The position numbers and the translations under genes were made by a program. A DNA stretch of 64,000 nucleotides, from positions 182,688,541 to 182,752,540 of the forward strand of contig CM060846.1 in the NCBI GenBank assembly GCA_030762175.1. Reading direction: 5' to 3'. A model generated the notes under the pieces. That model worked only from the letters and a program-made list of their open reading frames with translations, did no database searches and was not told where the DNA came from. Positions 48,484 to 61,557 of the stretch are shown piece by piece; position 1 is the first letter of the stretch; the number at the start of each line of letters is the position of its first letter. Source of the stretch: Metallyticus violacea (Eukaryota > Arthropoda > Insecta > Mantodea > Metallyticidae).

Positions 48484-51400
48484 ACAAGCACTTAGAATTG
48501 CACAAATTAATGCTCAACGTAGCAAACTAGTGGTGTCTGAAATTAAAAGATTGCTGGACGAGGTAAGTTTACATATAATCTGTTTCAGGAGCCATAGGCC
48601 CCATTCACAATGGTAATTAAACGTAAGCATAATAAAATAAGATGTAATACGTTCAATTAGTAGTATGTAGGTATTCACAACGAAAGATGCAAACGTAAGT
48701 ATTAGCCAACGAAAAATAAGAAACAAGCGAAGATCAACTAACAGCTGATTGAAAATGGCTGCTTCTGAGCAGAAGGCGGTAGCGTTTATGCACATGCAAA
48801 AGTAACTAATTTACTTGGAGTAATATGAGCAAGGATAGCTTTCTTATAATGCAATTAATCTTTTGTCCATTGATGCCATTCTGTCTACAAAGTCACTGAT
48901 CTTCAGCTCTCTCCGCCATAACTTGCCCTTAAACGAAGCACGGAAACCGATTGCAACTCTTGATGCTAGCTGCTTCAAGTCCCGATGGACATCGGAGAGA
49001 GCCGGACTACGGTGCATGGTCGCAGTGTAAATGTTGCATGTAATATTTTTTTGTTAAACATAATAACCTATCCGTTGTCCTCCATAACTTTTAAAATAAA
49101 TTGATAGGGGATTGTTAGGCGGGTAAAATATTGTAACGATGGAAAATTTGCTGTAATTGGAATTCGCAATTAATTCATATGTAACATAACCTAACGCTAA
49201 CCTCGGGTAAATCCTAGAGACCGATGGACCCAATCGTTTTCCGTAAATTAAATTGATAGGGGCGGTAAATCATTGTAATGGTGGCAAATCTCCTTTGATT
49301 TCAATAGAAAAAAATCATAAACATCAATTAATAGCCAATTCTGTGCGTGGCATCATTCGCTCGAAAGCCTTATTATCTAGCTACTACGTCTGTGGAAGTC
49401 ACTACCTGGCTACGAACTTAGCAGCAACAAGCAGCAAGAGTTGCATTTGATTTCCGTGCTTCGTGTAAGGATAAATTCTACCATAGAGTTTTACAACAGA
49501 GCAGCTGAGTTCTGATTGACTGATTTCTTAAGTTTAAGTTAGACGAAGACGCAAAACCTTGGACCTTGTAAGCTTCCAAGTTTACGTATAATTGTACGTT
49601 TGTTTTTATTTTTACATGATTCATTGTGAATGGTTCCATTACAATACGTAGCATTTAGCTTTTACGTTACGTTTAATTTTCATTGTGAACGGAGCCATAT
49701 TCTTTTAGAGGAAAATTCACTCATTTTTCTGTCAAGGCATGAGTAATAAGTACCGGGGAATGGCAGTCACAATTATAGACAATTCGAAGCTCCAAACAGT
49801 CAGCATTACACAACTAAATTATTCTCATACAAATTGTATCAAAATTACACATGATAGCCGAAAATTTATATTAATCGGTGATTTCAATGCAGTCATCCTA
49901 TAGAACCTTACTTAGATACAATTAGAAATATTAACAGAAAAATTTTGGACAAAGAAATGCTGCATACATGTGATGCTAATGCCAAGACCGATTGTGGTAT
50001 AACGAATTAAAAGACGAACGAGGATAAAGTTGGAAGAAATAAGTTATGAATATATTTAATTGTTATAAATCAGGTCATCAATACACCAAAGTTTGAAAAT
50101 CGCACAGGGGCAACATCCGACATTAACATTACACTATGCAACTTCAGGTTAGTAATAAAAATCAACCATTGCAAAGTTGGATAGCATTATACTTCTAGTT
50201 ACCATGGATTAATTTATTTTGATTACTGTATTAGAAGAGGACAGAGGGGTGAATTAATACAAAGAGACATAATGTATACACTTGCCAGCTGCACACAAAT
50301 GAAAAACAATTTTAACATTCTACACTTAAATTATATCAAGCACTCCGTTGGTCAAGAAGCGGATAGGTTAGCCAAAGCTGTTAAAATTGCAATTTCTGAT
50401 TCCGTACCAATTTCAAAACCTTAAAAATATACAAATTAAGTTTGGGCTGATGCATTACAAAAAGCCAGAAGAATAATGACGAAGACCTGGAAGAATATAT
50501 CAGGAAACGATAAAGCAGGGAAATGGAAAATAGCTCCATAAACGAAAAAGAAGCAAACGAAAGATTTAAACGTATATTAAATGAAATTAGAAATAACTTC
50601 TGGCAGAAATTTGTAGAAAATAATCAAAATACTAATATCTGGGGTACTCTATACAAAAGCATTAATGAAAAATTAAAAACCTGAAATTTTAACTACTATC
50701 AATATAGATGATGGAACAATGACAACTGCTTAAGAAATTCAATTAGTGTCTTATTAAACAAACTGCTGCCCAATAATGAATCTCGCGCGGATAAAATATT
50801 AAACACATTAAAAAGGATCAGTGTGAATCATGTATTTAACAATACCCTAGTCGCATATTCAATTGACATTTCAGAAATCAGACTCACCATTAAAAAACAC
50901 AAAAAGAAAAAGACTGTAGGACCAGATGCGATACCAAATGAAGTCTCAATCTGTCCTCAGGAAGAAACAACACCATTTTTTAGACTGTTAAATGACTGCA
51001 TTTGGCAAAGCCATTTTCCACTGTATTGGAAAGTGGCCAAACTGATTATATTTAAGAAAGGTTTTGATAAAGACCCTAAATAACCAAAATCTTACAGGCC
51101 TATTTGTTTACTTAATACAATCGCCAAAGTATTGGAGCATATAATAGCAAAAAGAGTAACAGAATATAGAACAATGACGGTATAATCAGTAATATAGATT
51201 TAGAAAAGGAAGGTCAACGGAAGGTACAACTAATGAAATACTTAAAACAGTAGTATCATCAAATTCTAACTATGTTGTGTCCATAATAATTGATATTTTG
51301 GGGCCTTTGATAACTTGCAGTGGCCCTTTTTGTGTGAAAGGTTACGAGAAGAGAATTATCTAAAATGCCTGTATGGTCTGTTAAAAGATTACTGTTTAAA

Positions 51401-53060
51401 TAGAAGCATATATATAAAAGGCGTAAGTGAAATAATAAATAAACAAATTACGAAAGGGTGCCCCCAGGGTTGAGTATTTTCGGTCGATTTTTTGGGATAT
51501 TGTCTTGGAAAAACTTTTGGATATTTTAAATAACGACATTAATGTACTGAACTCCATTGCCTACGTTTACAATGTTATATTTCTAATTGAAGGAAACAAC
51601 AGGAAACAACTAGAAGAACAGGCAAATAATCTAACTTAAATTTTAAAAACACGGTGTATAAATTCTAAACTGCAGATTGCTCCTGCCAAATCCATTTACA
51701 TGCTCCTGAAAGGAAATTTAAAAAGAGACCCTTCCATAAAATACAATAATAAAGTAATCACAAAGAAAAGAGAAATGAATTATTTAGGATTATATTTGAA
51801 TGAAAATTTTAAATTAAAAACATTCTAATTATATCAGATTAAAATCTAAAAAAACAATAATGCAATTAGCGAGAATTATACAGTCAAAATTCAGAGTAAC
51901 ATTAAATGCAATCACTATTTACCACAACTGCATATTTGCAGCCATAATCACAATGGGGCGTGGGCAACCAGGATGCATAATGTAACTTCAAAAAATCAAT
52001 TATTAAGCATACAGAGTAAAATATTACTAAGACACACAGGAGCGATAGGACACCACATCTACCCTGGCCCTCTAGTAGCCACCGGAATTTGGCCGATAGA
52101 TTTATTAATACTTTTAAGGGAAGCGATATACTGGTTTAAGAAAAGAGATTATGGGAAAGTTGCCGAAATAGTTGGAAGAGATTGTATTTTGACTTCTGAT
52201 ATTAAATACATGCTTTAATTAACCTGGCAACAAGAGTGGAATAAAATCAATGTCGGAAGGAGAACGCACAAACTGTTTAGTAATATTTCAGAAAGGTTTA
52301 AACAAAGGCATATAAAACCAACAAAAGGCCCGATTTACTATCTAACAGGACACGATCCTTATGGCACTTTTTGGTGCAAAATTAATAAATAAAATACCAA
52401 CTAAAATATTTTCATAAGAAAGGTAAACCCGAACATGCCCTATTTAAATGTGAGAGATATCATGGTAAGCACAAGAGGAAAGTACGCCATTAAGTAGATA
52501 TCTGACTAACATTATTCTGTTATAAGAACAGAAGTATTATAGCATCCCCTTGAAAGTTTAGCTCACAAAATAAGTAAAATCACCTGAGAGGAGAGAGTTG
52601 AACTGGAGGAGAGACAAGTACCAGTAGAAGAAGAACAAATAGTGAGAAGATCGGAAAGGTTACGCATCATTGATTTTAAAAATATACCAACAATTAACTT
52701 ACCTACAGGCAAAAATCAAGAAACAGATCAAATCACACATAAGAAGAAGGAGGAGTTGAAAGAGAGGAAGATCAAGATGAGGACCAAACGGAATGTTCAA
52801 CAATACAATCTAGAGGCCGGACGAGAACAAATGGAGACGAGTGGAAGAAGGAGATTAAAACGAGAGATCAACAACACAGAGGAGGAAAACCACAGCCACC
52901 AAGGAAGGAGTGAGGAGAAGAGGAAGGGAGGTGAAGGGGTAGAGGAGCTGGTACAGGAGAACTCGAAAGAGGCCATAAAATAGAAGCCAAGCGAAGCAAA
53001 ATGAACTTTAGGACAATTCTAAACGTGACTGTTAATAATAGTCAGTAAGTGAGGTGATGT
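48484..53060 (+). pseudogene. R1-clade LINE, 5'-truncated, endonuclease-RT protein, interrupted
   Basis: Endonuclease starts ALRIAQINAQRSKLVVSEIK (48489-48548). It is broken at QEP by the TIR element (48597-49696) and resumes with YSFRGKF. Then come DANAKTD (49972-49992), RTGATSDINITLCNF (about 50101-50145) and a decayed SDH (SSYH, about 50201). RT: KTVGPDAIPNEV (about 50912-50947), SYRPICLLNTIAKVLEHIIA (about 51092-51151), GAFDNLQWPFLCERLREENY (about 51301-51360) and KGCPQG (about 51455-51472). The catalytic YADD is YVYN (51562-51573), so the polymerase is dead. FLIEGNN and YMLLKGNLKRDPSIK follow. C-terminal EHALFKCERYHGK (about 52432-52470) is the usual zinc-knuckle end, without its first cysteines. 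A Lys/Arg/Glu-rich tail (52642-52983) begins MRRSERL. ORF1 is absent, so the copy is 5'-truncated. R1 elements typically target rDNA, but no rDNA flank is visible. Many stops and frameshifts. Confidence 0.88.
48597..49696. mobile_element. 1.1-kb non-autonomous element with terminal inverted repeats
   Basis: The ends are inverted repeats of about 31 bp with four mismatches: GGCCCCATTCACAATGGTAA (left) against GGCTCCGTTCACAATGAAAA (right, reversed), each continuing ATTAAACGTAA. A second copy of the motif (GGAACCATTCACAATGAATC, reversed, 49618-49637) lies subterminally. Inside are inverted copies of ACGAAGCACGGAAA...TGCAACTCTTG (about 48933 and 49450) and direct copies of AAATTGATAGGGG (49097 and 49249). 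No transposase is encoded. ATA flanks both ends (48594-48596, 49697-49699). Removing the element plus one ATA restores the LINE codons QEPYSF exactly, so the borders and a 3-bp target duplication are certain. The 3-bp duplication fits PIF/Harbinger- or CACTA-like elements; I cannot assign the family. Confidence 0.92.
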
Positions 53061-53212
53061 GTTTCCAGGAAGTATAATTATGATGATTATTGTTTAAGGG
53101 CGTAAAACTGCTACGGTAATTAGCGCTCAATAGGTAGTGTAGAGGGCAGGTGAAAAGAAAATAAATAAAAAATTATATATAGTATAAAATGAGAGAAATA
53201 AACACAGGATAT

Positions 53213-53218
53213 AACAAC

Positions 53219-53264
<46 letters not shown>
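53213..53264. repeat. (AAT)n microsatellite downstream of the LINE
   Basis: About 16 AAT units. The position about 150 bp after the last LINE coding segment means it could be the LINE's 3' tail, but that is unproven. Confidence 0.95.
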
Positions 53265-53658
53265 TATATTACAGAATAAGTTAGGCTTTAGAGTATAGAT
53301 TACATAGAATATGTAAGTAAATAAATTTGCTATAAATATAATTAACAAACATTGAATTAATTTTAGGTAACTTATTGGTAATAGAGATTTAAGGAAAATT
53401 ATTAGTACTGGATTGTAGTACACACATTCGCCGGAAACTCGTGGAAAGTATATGCTTTAGTTTAGAAAGTGAATAATGGTATTATTTTATCCTTTTTGTT
53501 TAACAATTGGTTACCAGTTGCAAGCTAATGCTGGCTTCCAGCATTATGGGAATTGATAACGTAATTAATAATACTGTATATTTAGTTTTAGGAAAAATAG
53601 AGATACTGGAATATACGTCCCGGGTAGGAAATAAGGTACCGGAATGTAGCATTACAGA

Positions 53659-53670
53659 TTATTATTATTA

Positions 53671-53725
<55 letters not shown>
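53659..53725. repeat. (ATT)n microsatellite
   Basis: About 21 ATT units with one interruption (TTG). Produces an artificial poly-Tyr frame. Confidence 0.97.
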
Positions 53726-55141
53726 GTGCAACCCATATATATGTGCCTATGATATTCCCTGTTCACAGATGAAGCAAATGCTTAACCATTTTCGTCTGTG
53801 AATTCGGTGTAAAAGTATAACAAGTACAGTGATGTTCACAACTGATGCATACTTAGATATTTATTCTAAAGCAATTCCTAATTTCTGGATGTCATGTCAA
53901 CAATAAGATTTCTAAGAAAACTACCTATATGTTGATAAATTTACTATTTAAGGGAAAATGAACCGTGGTTCACTAATGTCGAAGTGATACTATAAAACTT
54001 ACCCACACGAACAGAAAATAACTCGATCTAACACCAACTGATTCGGTGCTTACTTTGTATGAACTTCTTGCTGCCCCAATCACCCGCATTACAGTCTGTG
54101 GTCAGTTCTTTGTACATTAATTTCTAGGTTGAAGGGGTATATCTATAAGCCAGTGCCGCATCTTTTCATATTTCGAACAATGTACACATATCTACATTCT
54201 CATTAGGAATGAAAGGAGCCCTGGAAACCATTGAATTTTAGTGTAGGGAGTTAGGATAGTCCGTCTGAGCTGGGATTATTTTGCATTTTCTTGTTTCTTA
54301 AGTAAAATGTCCGACGAATTATCCAAAAAGCGGTATTGGAAAAAAAGACTGAATTTGAATTTGAATACTGACTAACAAGTTTACCAAGGATGGTAATTAT
54401 TTATTAGCCTGCTGAAGAACTACACAATAATGATACAAAATGCAAGATCACGTGGTTTACTGCCTGTGTAAAGACTGTCCCAGAATTCACGCAATAATTA
54501 TACACTTTATGAACAAATCTGAAAAATAAATGTTATAGTACCTAACCTCAAAGTGCGAAACTATTCATGTTATTTAAGTGCAAAGTTAGCGAGTATTCGT
54601 TGGCTTTTGGTTATTGCTACGTCTTAGCCGTTGCTGCTGCCTTAGAAATGTTTAAAACATATCCCTGAATTGATTAGTTACGGAAAAATTTGTACCAGTG
54701 CCTCATAGGAGGTTCTAAGCCCAAGGCGATGGTGTGACTGTTATCTATTTTGCCTGGTGACAGTAATGATAAGTAAACAATAGCAAAACAGAAAGATGAC
54801 TACAATCTTCCAGTCTGAACATAGTATTTACACCAGAGGGAAAGCATTCTACTGTTCTGCAGAAGTTTAGAGAAAGAACAAGAAGTAACTCAATTAGCTC
54901 CAAGGAGCATACGCGAATGAAATCTATTGATAATCACCGCCTAACATAGAAAAACTTGCATGCATCTATGTAGTACGCCAATTGATTATGGTATATCGCA
55001 ATGCATGACAGTAAATGCCACAAAACGAACTGAATCCTGTATAGCCACTGGTGGTAAACAGTTTGAACATCATCTACACTTACAAGGGTGTTTTGATAAG
55101 TACCTAGGTTCGCATACTAATAGAGGGTTACAACTACATCT

Positions 55142-55546
55142 GTGCGTGTGATCATAAAGTTTGCTTTGTGTGTGTGTCAATATTCTGTGACCACATGTCA
55201 TTCTTATGCCAATTCATTTTTTGACAGTTGTTCATACACACGCGTTTCGAGTGAAAGTGAAATTTATATTTCTCTCAATTCAGTGCAAGTTATGACGGAT
55301 AAAGGCGAAATTTTCATGCTCGTTAACGTTAGAGGGAACAGTATCATATGTTTTGTAGCCAAAAATAGGTGCTTCTGTGTCAACTGTAAAAACTTTTGGC
55401 CGATGACTTTTTCAAGAGTAGTCCAAAATTATTTCACCAAAATTTTACAGTTAATAAGCGATTGCACCACAATTACATACTATTGGGATTCTTCCACCTT
55501 CCGATTAAGACGTCCAAAATTTATGCTATATCATTTTGGCTTTTGA
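55142..55546 (+). CDS. Unassigned open frame, 134 codons
   Basis: The longest repeat-free open frame after the 43.5-kb microsatellite artefacts. It begins MRVIIKFALCVCQYSVTTCH and includes GEIFMLVNVRGNSIICFVAK and NRCFCVNCKNFWPMTF (about 55353-55411, C-x-C...C pattern). It matches no family I know. Cys and Phe content is high. No splice sites, Kozak-like context or neighbouring exons support it. In DNA this AT-rich a frame of this length may be chance. Confidence 0.15.
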   Translation: MRVIIKFALCVCQYSVTTCHSYANSFFDSCSYTRVSSESEIYISLNSVQVMTDKGEIFMLVNVRGNSIICFVAKNRCFCVNCKNFWPMTFSRVVQNYFTKILQLISDCTTITYYWDSSTFRLRRPKFMLYHFGF

Positions 55547-55643
55547 TGAATGCTGTAAAAGCCATTTAAAACTACCCCCAAAATAATTATTTTGTGGTTT
55601 TGAACAGAGCATTTATGTAGAGCATTTGCGATTTTATTCTTAA

Positions 55644-55646
<3 letters not shown>

Positions 55647-55700
<54 letters not shown>
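55647..55700. repeat. (ATT)n microsatellite
   Basis: About 18 ATT units. Confidence 0.97.
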
Positions 55701-56490
55701 GTTGTGTTGTTATTGTTATCATTATTTCCTAGCTCAGTACTGGTGGAAGAAAATTCATAAATTTCATTTACCAATGCGTACAAAGGCAATGAATCAAAAA
55801 TCGACATTCTCTCTTTGGACTACCATTGTTGAAAATGAAAGAAGTTGCTTATTTTTTAACAGAGGATCAAGTTTTCATTATGCCAAGTTGTTAGAGTGTT
55901 AATAATTCTGTTATTATGCATTTGAAGCCTACATCTGCAGCAACAATCCTTTTCCACTTACTACAATTTGGGCCAATTACACATAAAAACGTGTTCGCAT
56001 CCAATAACTGTAAAGCTTTCCATTAAAAACTAAATGAATTGTTTACTCGGTCCAATATATATATATATATATATAATATATATCAACTTGAGGTACTAAA
56101 GAGCATCTAGTGCAATATTTACATAATAGCAAGATCAAAAAAGAGCAATAAAAAGAAGAAAACGCAAGAAAAAGAGACATTTGTTCCGCGAAATATCGTT
56201 GCCTACGAATCAAAAGCAATAACCAGGCACAACTTTGTGAAAAGCGTTTCTTCTAAAGTTCTTCCATAATAATTGCTAATTAATTGTGAGTATCTGATTT
56301 AGCTCTTTTAGTCATATTAACCATTACTAAATAGTCTTCGCATTTTGGTAATGTGATCTTGCCAAAGCCATACTTCAAAAAGTTTAAAACCATTAAGCGA
56401 TGTTTGATGACAGTTCTAAGTCCGTTTAAAATGGGAAGGAAGGTGTTGTACCTGAAATAGCGCATAAGGAGAGAAATTAACGCTTGGGGA

Positions 56491-56662
56491 TATATATATC
56501 ATTATCTAAAATGTTACTTTTTATCTATGTTTAATTACGCAACAATTATAAAACAAAACATTTTATGTTTATAATATATATATATATCATTATCTAAAAT
56601 GTTACTTTTTATGTATGTTTAATTACGCAACAATTATAAAACAAAACATTTTATGTTTATAA
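56491..56662. repeat. 84-bp tandem duplication, nearly identical
   Basis: Units 56491-56574 and 56579-56662 differ at one base (TTATCTATG versus TTATGTATG), with four bases of AT repeat between. Each begins with a short AT run that continues CATTATCTAAAATG and ends TTTTATGTTTATAA. The near identity implies a recent event, likely slippage or unequal exchange through the AT run, or an assembly artefact. Confidence 0.96.
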
Positions 56663-59600
56663 AGTTACAGGCTTATAATATCTGTAATACGTAATTTGTG
56701 AAACTTACTTCCTTACTTTATTCTTTCTATCACTCATCTATCTAATTTGTATAATCTATCTAATCTATGCATCCATCCATCATATACTCACCCATTCATC
56801 CATCCATCCTTATTCCTTTCTTTTCATTTGAAGTACTTGGAAAACCTATTGTATCACAAACAGCAGTAATGGAAGAACGTTCCTCTATTTCATTACAAAA
56901 GTTCAAGAAATGCAATTAGTACCACGCCTGCAGATGTGTGTGACGTAAATTTAAAACGTGTTTACCTGAATATTCTATATATTAATTTAACATTCCAAAT
57001 AGTACTTTAAATTGAACTTCTCTCTTTATTAATTCATTAACAATGCCCATCCTTGTTTGTCCTTGCAAGAGCGATGGGCAGATAAAAGTAAATGAACTGA
57101 AAAATCTAGAAAATAATGTAAAAGTTTCTGAAATTCATGAAATAGCGTACTTAATGCACAGCAGCTCTTAATCTGTCTATAATATGCAAAAATTGTGGTA
57201 TTTTAACATATGAAATCAAGTATTGATGTTTAAGATAAATTGTAGATAATATCACAAATCGAAACTATTTATCATGTCGGCATTTGTTTTCTATCAATAA
57301 AACGTCCAGGGAAATTTAATGACAAACCAACTTACTTGAGGTTACAAAACAGACTCTTAGTTAAAACACACATTCACGCGCGTACACTAATACAAGCAAT
57401 TGGAAGTCTGCCATAGTCCGCCATTATGCACATTTATTGGATTACATTACTGAAACCTGTCCTACAACCAGGAATGAAGCAAAAATACTTTCCGTTATTT
57501 AACCTAACCTAGTACATATAGGGAGAAACTTTCGACGATGCACCGTCACTCACGACATCATATTTGCGTTTAGAAGAAGTCCTTTGTACATTTCCAAATG
57601 AATTACTAAGCTTTCTGTCGCTACAGGAGCGTTAAAAATGGAACATGTTGCGAAAATGGAAAGTTTCGCAAGTGCTTGGAGTCATTTGCCATGTTTATTA
57701 TACCTACGAAATGCAATAGTATCACTCCCAAACACGTGATCTGCAAGACCAAACCGGTTTTCTTAACAGCAATAAGATTGGTGGGGTAGAGTTTACACTA
57801 GGACAAAGTGCAATTTGTATAGCGTAGTACAAAATATAAATATATCGGTGTTTGTTTTTCTTTTATTAAATTTTGCATTAAATTATAAAGGCGAAATTTA
57901 CTAGAGCTACTTCCAAAAGTATATGAAAAAATTTAAGTGGTTCCGCGATTACTGAAACTGTTAATAATAATAAATGCGAAAGTTTACGTCCTTTAAATCC
58001 GAAAAACAAAAATGAGTATAGTCACCTTGATTTGGAATGTATTCAGAGATAAATATCGGAATGAAAATTTGAGCTATGCAGTTTTATTGTCCAAAGGGTT
58101 GCCGATAAAAAGCTGTTTACTCCCTTCTATTGAAAAATGAATCTTGGGGAAATAATGTGTAAGCCACCTTCGTGCAGCTGCTAAAACAGTGACAGCAATT
58201 CAATATCAGGCTACAGTTTCATCTTTCGGCACCATGCAGATGTGCCGTTTTTTTCCCCGGTTGCTGGGTTGTCATCACTGAGATAGAGTGCACTACAGTG
58301 CCGCTAATCTCTTCCACAGTAATTATATAACAGTCACTCCCCCAACTAACGAATGAAGGACTAATTACGCGCAATACTATTAATTTCTTTCATTTATCCA
58401 TAATATTTGCAGTAAGCACACTCTTTAAATTTAACTAGAACATTTCTTTCTGAATCATTTGTTATATGCAATATCTGGATATAGGTATTTACAGGCAAAG
58501 GGAATGGGTTTAAATTTCGTTATAAAGATACGCCTTAAAATAAAGCAGTAAACACTTAAAAGGGCACTAGCGACGCTAGAGCAAGGACGGTAAAATAAGC
58601 AAATAAACGGGCGATAGTCTTATGTGACCAGTTCCTGTCCACATAAATACACATTTATAACTTCCCTTCTGAATTGTCTTTACTTTTAGAAATTTTACTC
58701 TAATGGACACTACACAGTCGTGTTTGCCATTACAGCAGAGACTATAAGTTGTGCTTTGGTGCTTGCCTTAACAACGTAGAGAGATATTCGAGTATTCTGT
58801 TCTTAGTACTTTTAATTCCTTCTACATCAATGGAATTTATGTTGTGGTTTCTCTTGCTAGTTGGTATGATTTAAAATATGCGATACAAATTATGGAAACT
58901 GGCCACTTTGATAAAGCCATAAAAAATTGCTTTAGCCTAAAGAACATGCTGCTTTTAGGTTTTTCTATGGATAAATAATGTGTGAAACATAAACTATTGG
59001 CAGCATAAAACTTAACAAATTATAAATAATTTTATAAAATGTATGAATATTCCTAAAATGAATATAAATGAGTTCATTTACTCAATCCATTATCTTCCAA
59101 GTAAATGCATTATCTGAACTTTAAAAGACAGACTTTATTAAAACAGAAGAATTCTCCATTGAAACAAAAGCTGATCTCACAATTTCTGTATATCTTTGCT
59201 GAAAAGAACATGCATTATAAAAATACAAAATTAATTTCTGTTATATACAATGCATAACTAAAACTGGCAAATGATTGCTTATAAAAATATCACTCAAAAC
59301 CAATACGTGAATTAAGGAATATGTTCTAAATTCTGAGTAATACATCTGATAATTTTTCTTGGTTCTTGCAAAAGAAGTTATTACTCCAGCAGAAAGTTTT
59401 TCAAACCATTCCGTGTTTGATTTTATCACTAACACAATATGCACCATAGAGCATCTTTCTTTAAGAGTAGAATAATTTATAGCAAATCTACTTATATCTT
59501 TGTCGTTAACTATAACAAAAACACTTCTTTTATGCATAACCTTTATCCAATCAATAGTCCATTTATCATAACTAGCTTATAAAAGTGGTTCGATTAAAAT

Positions 59601-59849
59601 TCTGGTAAATGCTGGGAGGAATGGTGTAATATGATGGAAACAATAAATTGTTTTACCACTGTGTCACTGTCCTATCATTAATAAGATGAAAAATGTTTAC
59701 TTTATTTTCCTGCCGCTACAAACTTTGTTTCATATGAGTCCAAATGAAAAAGTGCCATGGCGTACACTTTCAGACAATGTACAGAATGCAACGATAACCA
59801 CAGTTACACCCGAAGTTTGAAACACATTAATGCTATCCAACGTCTATTG

Positions 59850-60126
59850 ACCGCCACGGGTGGCCGAAGTCGTTAAGGCGCGGACTCGTGAGCGGGAGGT
59901 CTGGGGTCCGAATCCCACCAGGACCGTCCTCCTAGACCGGGGGTTTTACAGGTTTTCCTCAGTCCTCATAACTGGTAAATGTCGAGGAGGTACCCTAAAC
60001 ATAGGCCTGGAACGCTTCCTTCCTTTAAAAATATCCTTTTCCAATATATCATTTCATCTCATGTATCATCAGTGTCCACCGCCTGTGGTGTCTCAGCAGT
60101 AAAAACGGGCGCTAAATACTACTCAA
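59850..60126 (+). mobile_element. SINE-A, full length
   Basis: Head CCGCCACGGGTGGCCGAAGT, CGTTAAGGCGCGGACTCGTG, B box GGGTCCGAATCCC; complete body; end GGGCGCTAAATACTACTCAA with a short A tail. CGTCTAT occurs on both sides (59840 and 60129) as a short or eroded target duplication. Confidence 0.96.
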
Positions 60127-60629
60127 AAAAGCGTCTATGCACGGAAGCATTATAGTGAAAATACCCAGTTTTAAATAATTACTGAATTAGTTAAATTTTC
60201 CTCTGAAATTAAAATGGACCACTACTCCATTTGATGGCAGCATTGATTCTGAGAGCGACATGTTGCTGAACTGTGCACTTAAATCATAGCTTTTGAAATG
60301 ATTCATAAAACAATTTAAGGGTATTCACAGTGTTACAAATATTTACAGTTTAGTAGCTTTTAACGTAGTTTTCTTGCTCAGTATTAATTAAAATGGTGCT
60401 CACGCGTTTTCTTATTTATTCAATGCTACCTTTAGAGCTTTCATGAAAATTTTCATATGCTTTTCGAAAAAAAGGTACAGCAAGTCTCTGTTAGATGAAT
60501 ACTGACGTAATTCTTTAGGTTCAGATATAATGAGCCATTTATGGTATTCCCTCTTTCCAGCCTTTGCTTGAGAGTGAAAGTTTTGTCTTGGGCGTGCTGA
60601 AGTGAAATAAATGCGTACAATACTTAACA
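60127..60629. other. Nothing recognised
   Basis: AT-rich spacer between two SINE-A copies. Confidence 0.45.
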
Positions 60630-60893
60630 GTGTTTAACGCTCATTTTCACTGCTGAGGCATTACAAAAGATGAGCACTGACAATATATCAAATGAAATTA
60701 CCAATTGGAAAAATATTTCAGAAGAAAGCATTCCAAACATAAGTTAAGGTATCCCCCTGACATTTGCCAATGATGCAGACTGAGGAAAACCTGAAAAAAA
60801 AAAGAACAACTTAGGGAGAACAATTCTGGCGAGATTCGAATAGCAGACCTCTTGATCACGTGTTCGCGTCTTAGCGACACGTATATCACTCGT
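60630..60893 (-). mobile_element. SINE-A, full length, old
   Basis: Reverse copy with many changes: CAGTGTTTAACGCTCATTTT, CACTGCTGAGGCATTACAAA, GACTGAGGAAAACCTGAAAA, B box in GATTCGAATAGC, GACCTCTTGATCACG. It is clearly older than the 59850 copy. Confidence 0.92.
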
Positions 60894-61557
60894 GTCAGTG
60901 CAGATCACATTAACAAAAGTTCCATGAAATTTAAAAAAAAAAAAAAAAATGTGTATTGATTTAATTATTAGTAATATTATTTTAGATTACATATAATTAG
61001 CACATGGGCATTAGTTCGTAAAATTTAACGTTAGATAATATATTAATCAGCACATGATCATTAGTTGTTTTACAAAGTAGAAAAAGATGCCTTAAACATT
61101 GATATTTCCTCATAGTATGACCACTCTAAAGCAAAACGTCACTCTCTCTTTGACGAAATATTGTGAAAAAGTGACTTTTGGAATTCTAAAAAAATAATCT
61201 TTCTCCATGCATGCTATATTAGTTTACACATGAAATACATCTGGCACTCGAACTCAATATAATACACATATATATTGATGTATATGCACTCATCTCTTAG
61301 TGCAATATCCAGGTTAATATAAATGCAAAGAAATAAAGCCTGGAATTGTGACCATCATATTTATATTTGTCTTTTGCACTGGTATATCACGCTTTACCAC
61401 AATAAAGTGAAATAGTCACTAGTGCAGATTTATTATCTTGAATCCAAATATTTAATTATATTTTTTTTCCAACGGGATTATAGTTCTATGACAGTCACGT
61501 TTAATTATCGGAATGTTAGTGTTCTTTATCGTTATATCTACCATTTTATTTTATATA
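60894..61557. other. Nothing recognised; A run at 60932
   Basis: Poly-A of 17 (60932-60948) and AT-rich sequence up to the element at 61558. Confidence 0.45.

Larger units (their letters stand above)
53265..59849. other. No confident gene; several simple repeats
   Basis: Contains (ATT)n at 53659-53725 and 55647-55700, (AT)n at 56055-56083, an ATCT/ATCC-rich stretch at 56725-56815, and the 84-bp duplication at 56491-56662. The open frame at 55142-55546 is described separately. Other frames (54960-55151, 55699-55902, 56280-56465, 59241-59537) show no domain. Confidence 0.45.

Noticed and set aside
48540..48575. Perfect splice donor GAG|GTAAGT after an open, protein-like segment
   Set aside because: The segment is the start of the R1-clade endonuclease, and the coding sense continues through the GTAAGT to the QEP block, so it is not an exon boundary.
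53127..53423. 98-codon reverse frame with poly-Tyr
   Set aside because: Generated by the (AAT)n repeat at 53213-53264. The same applies to 53507-53752.
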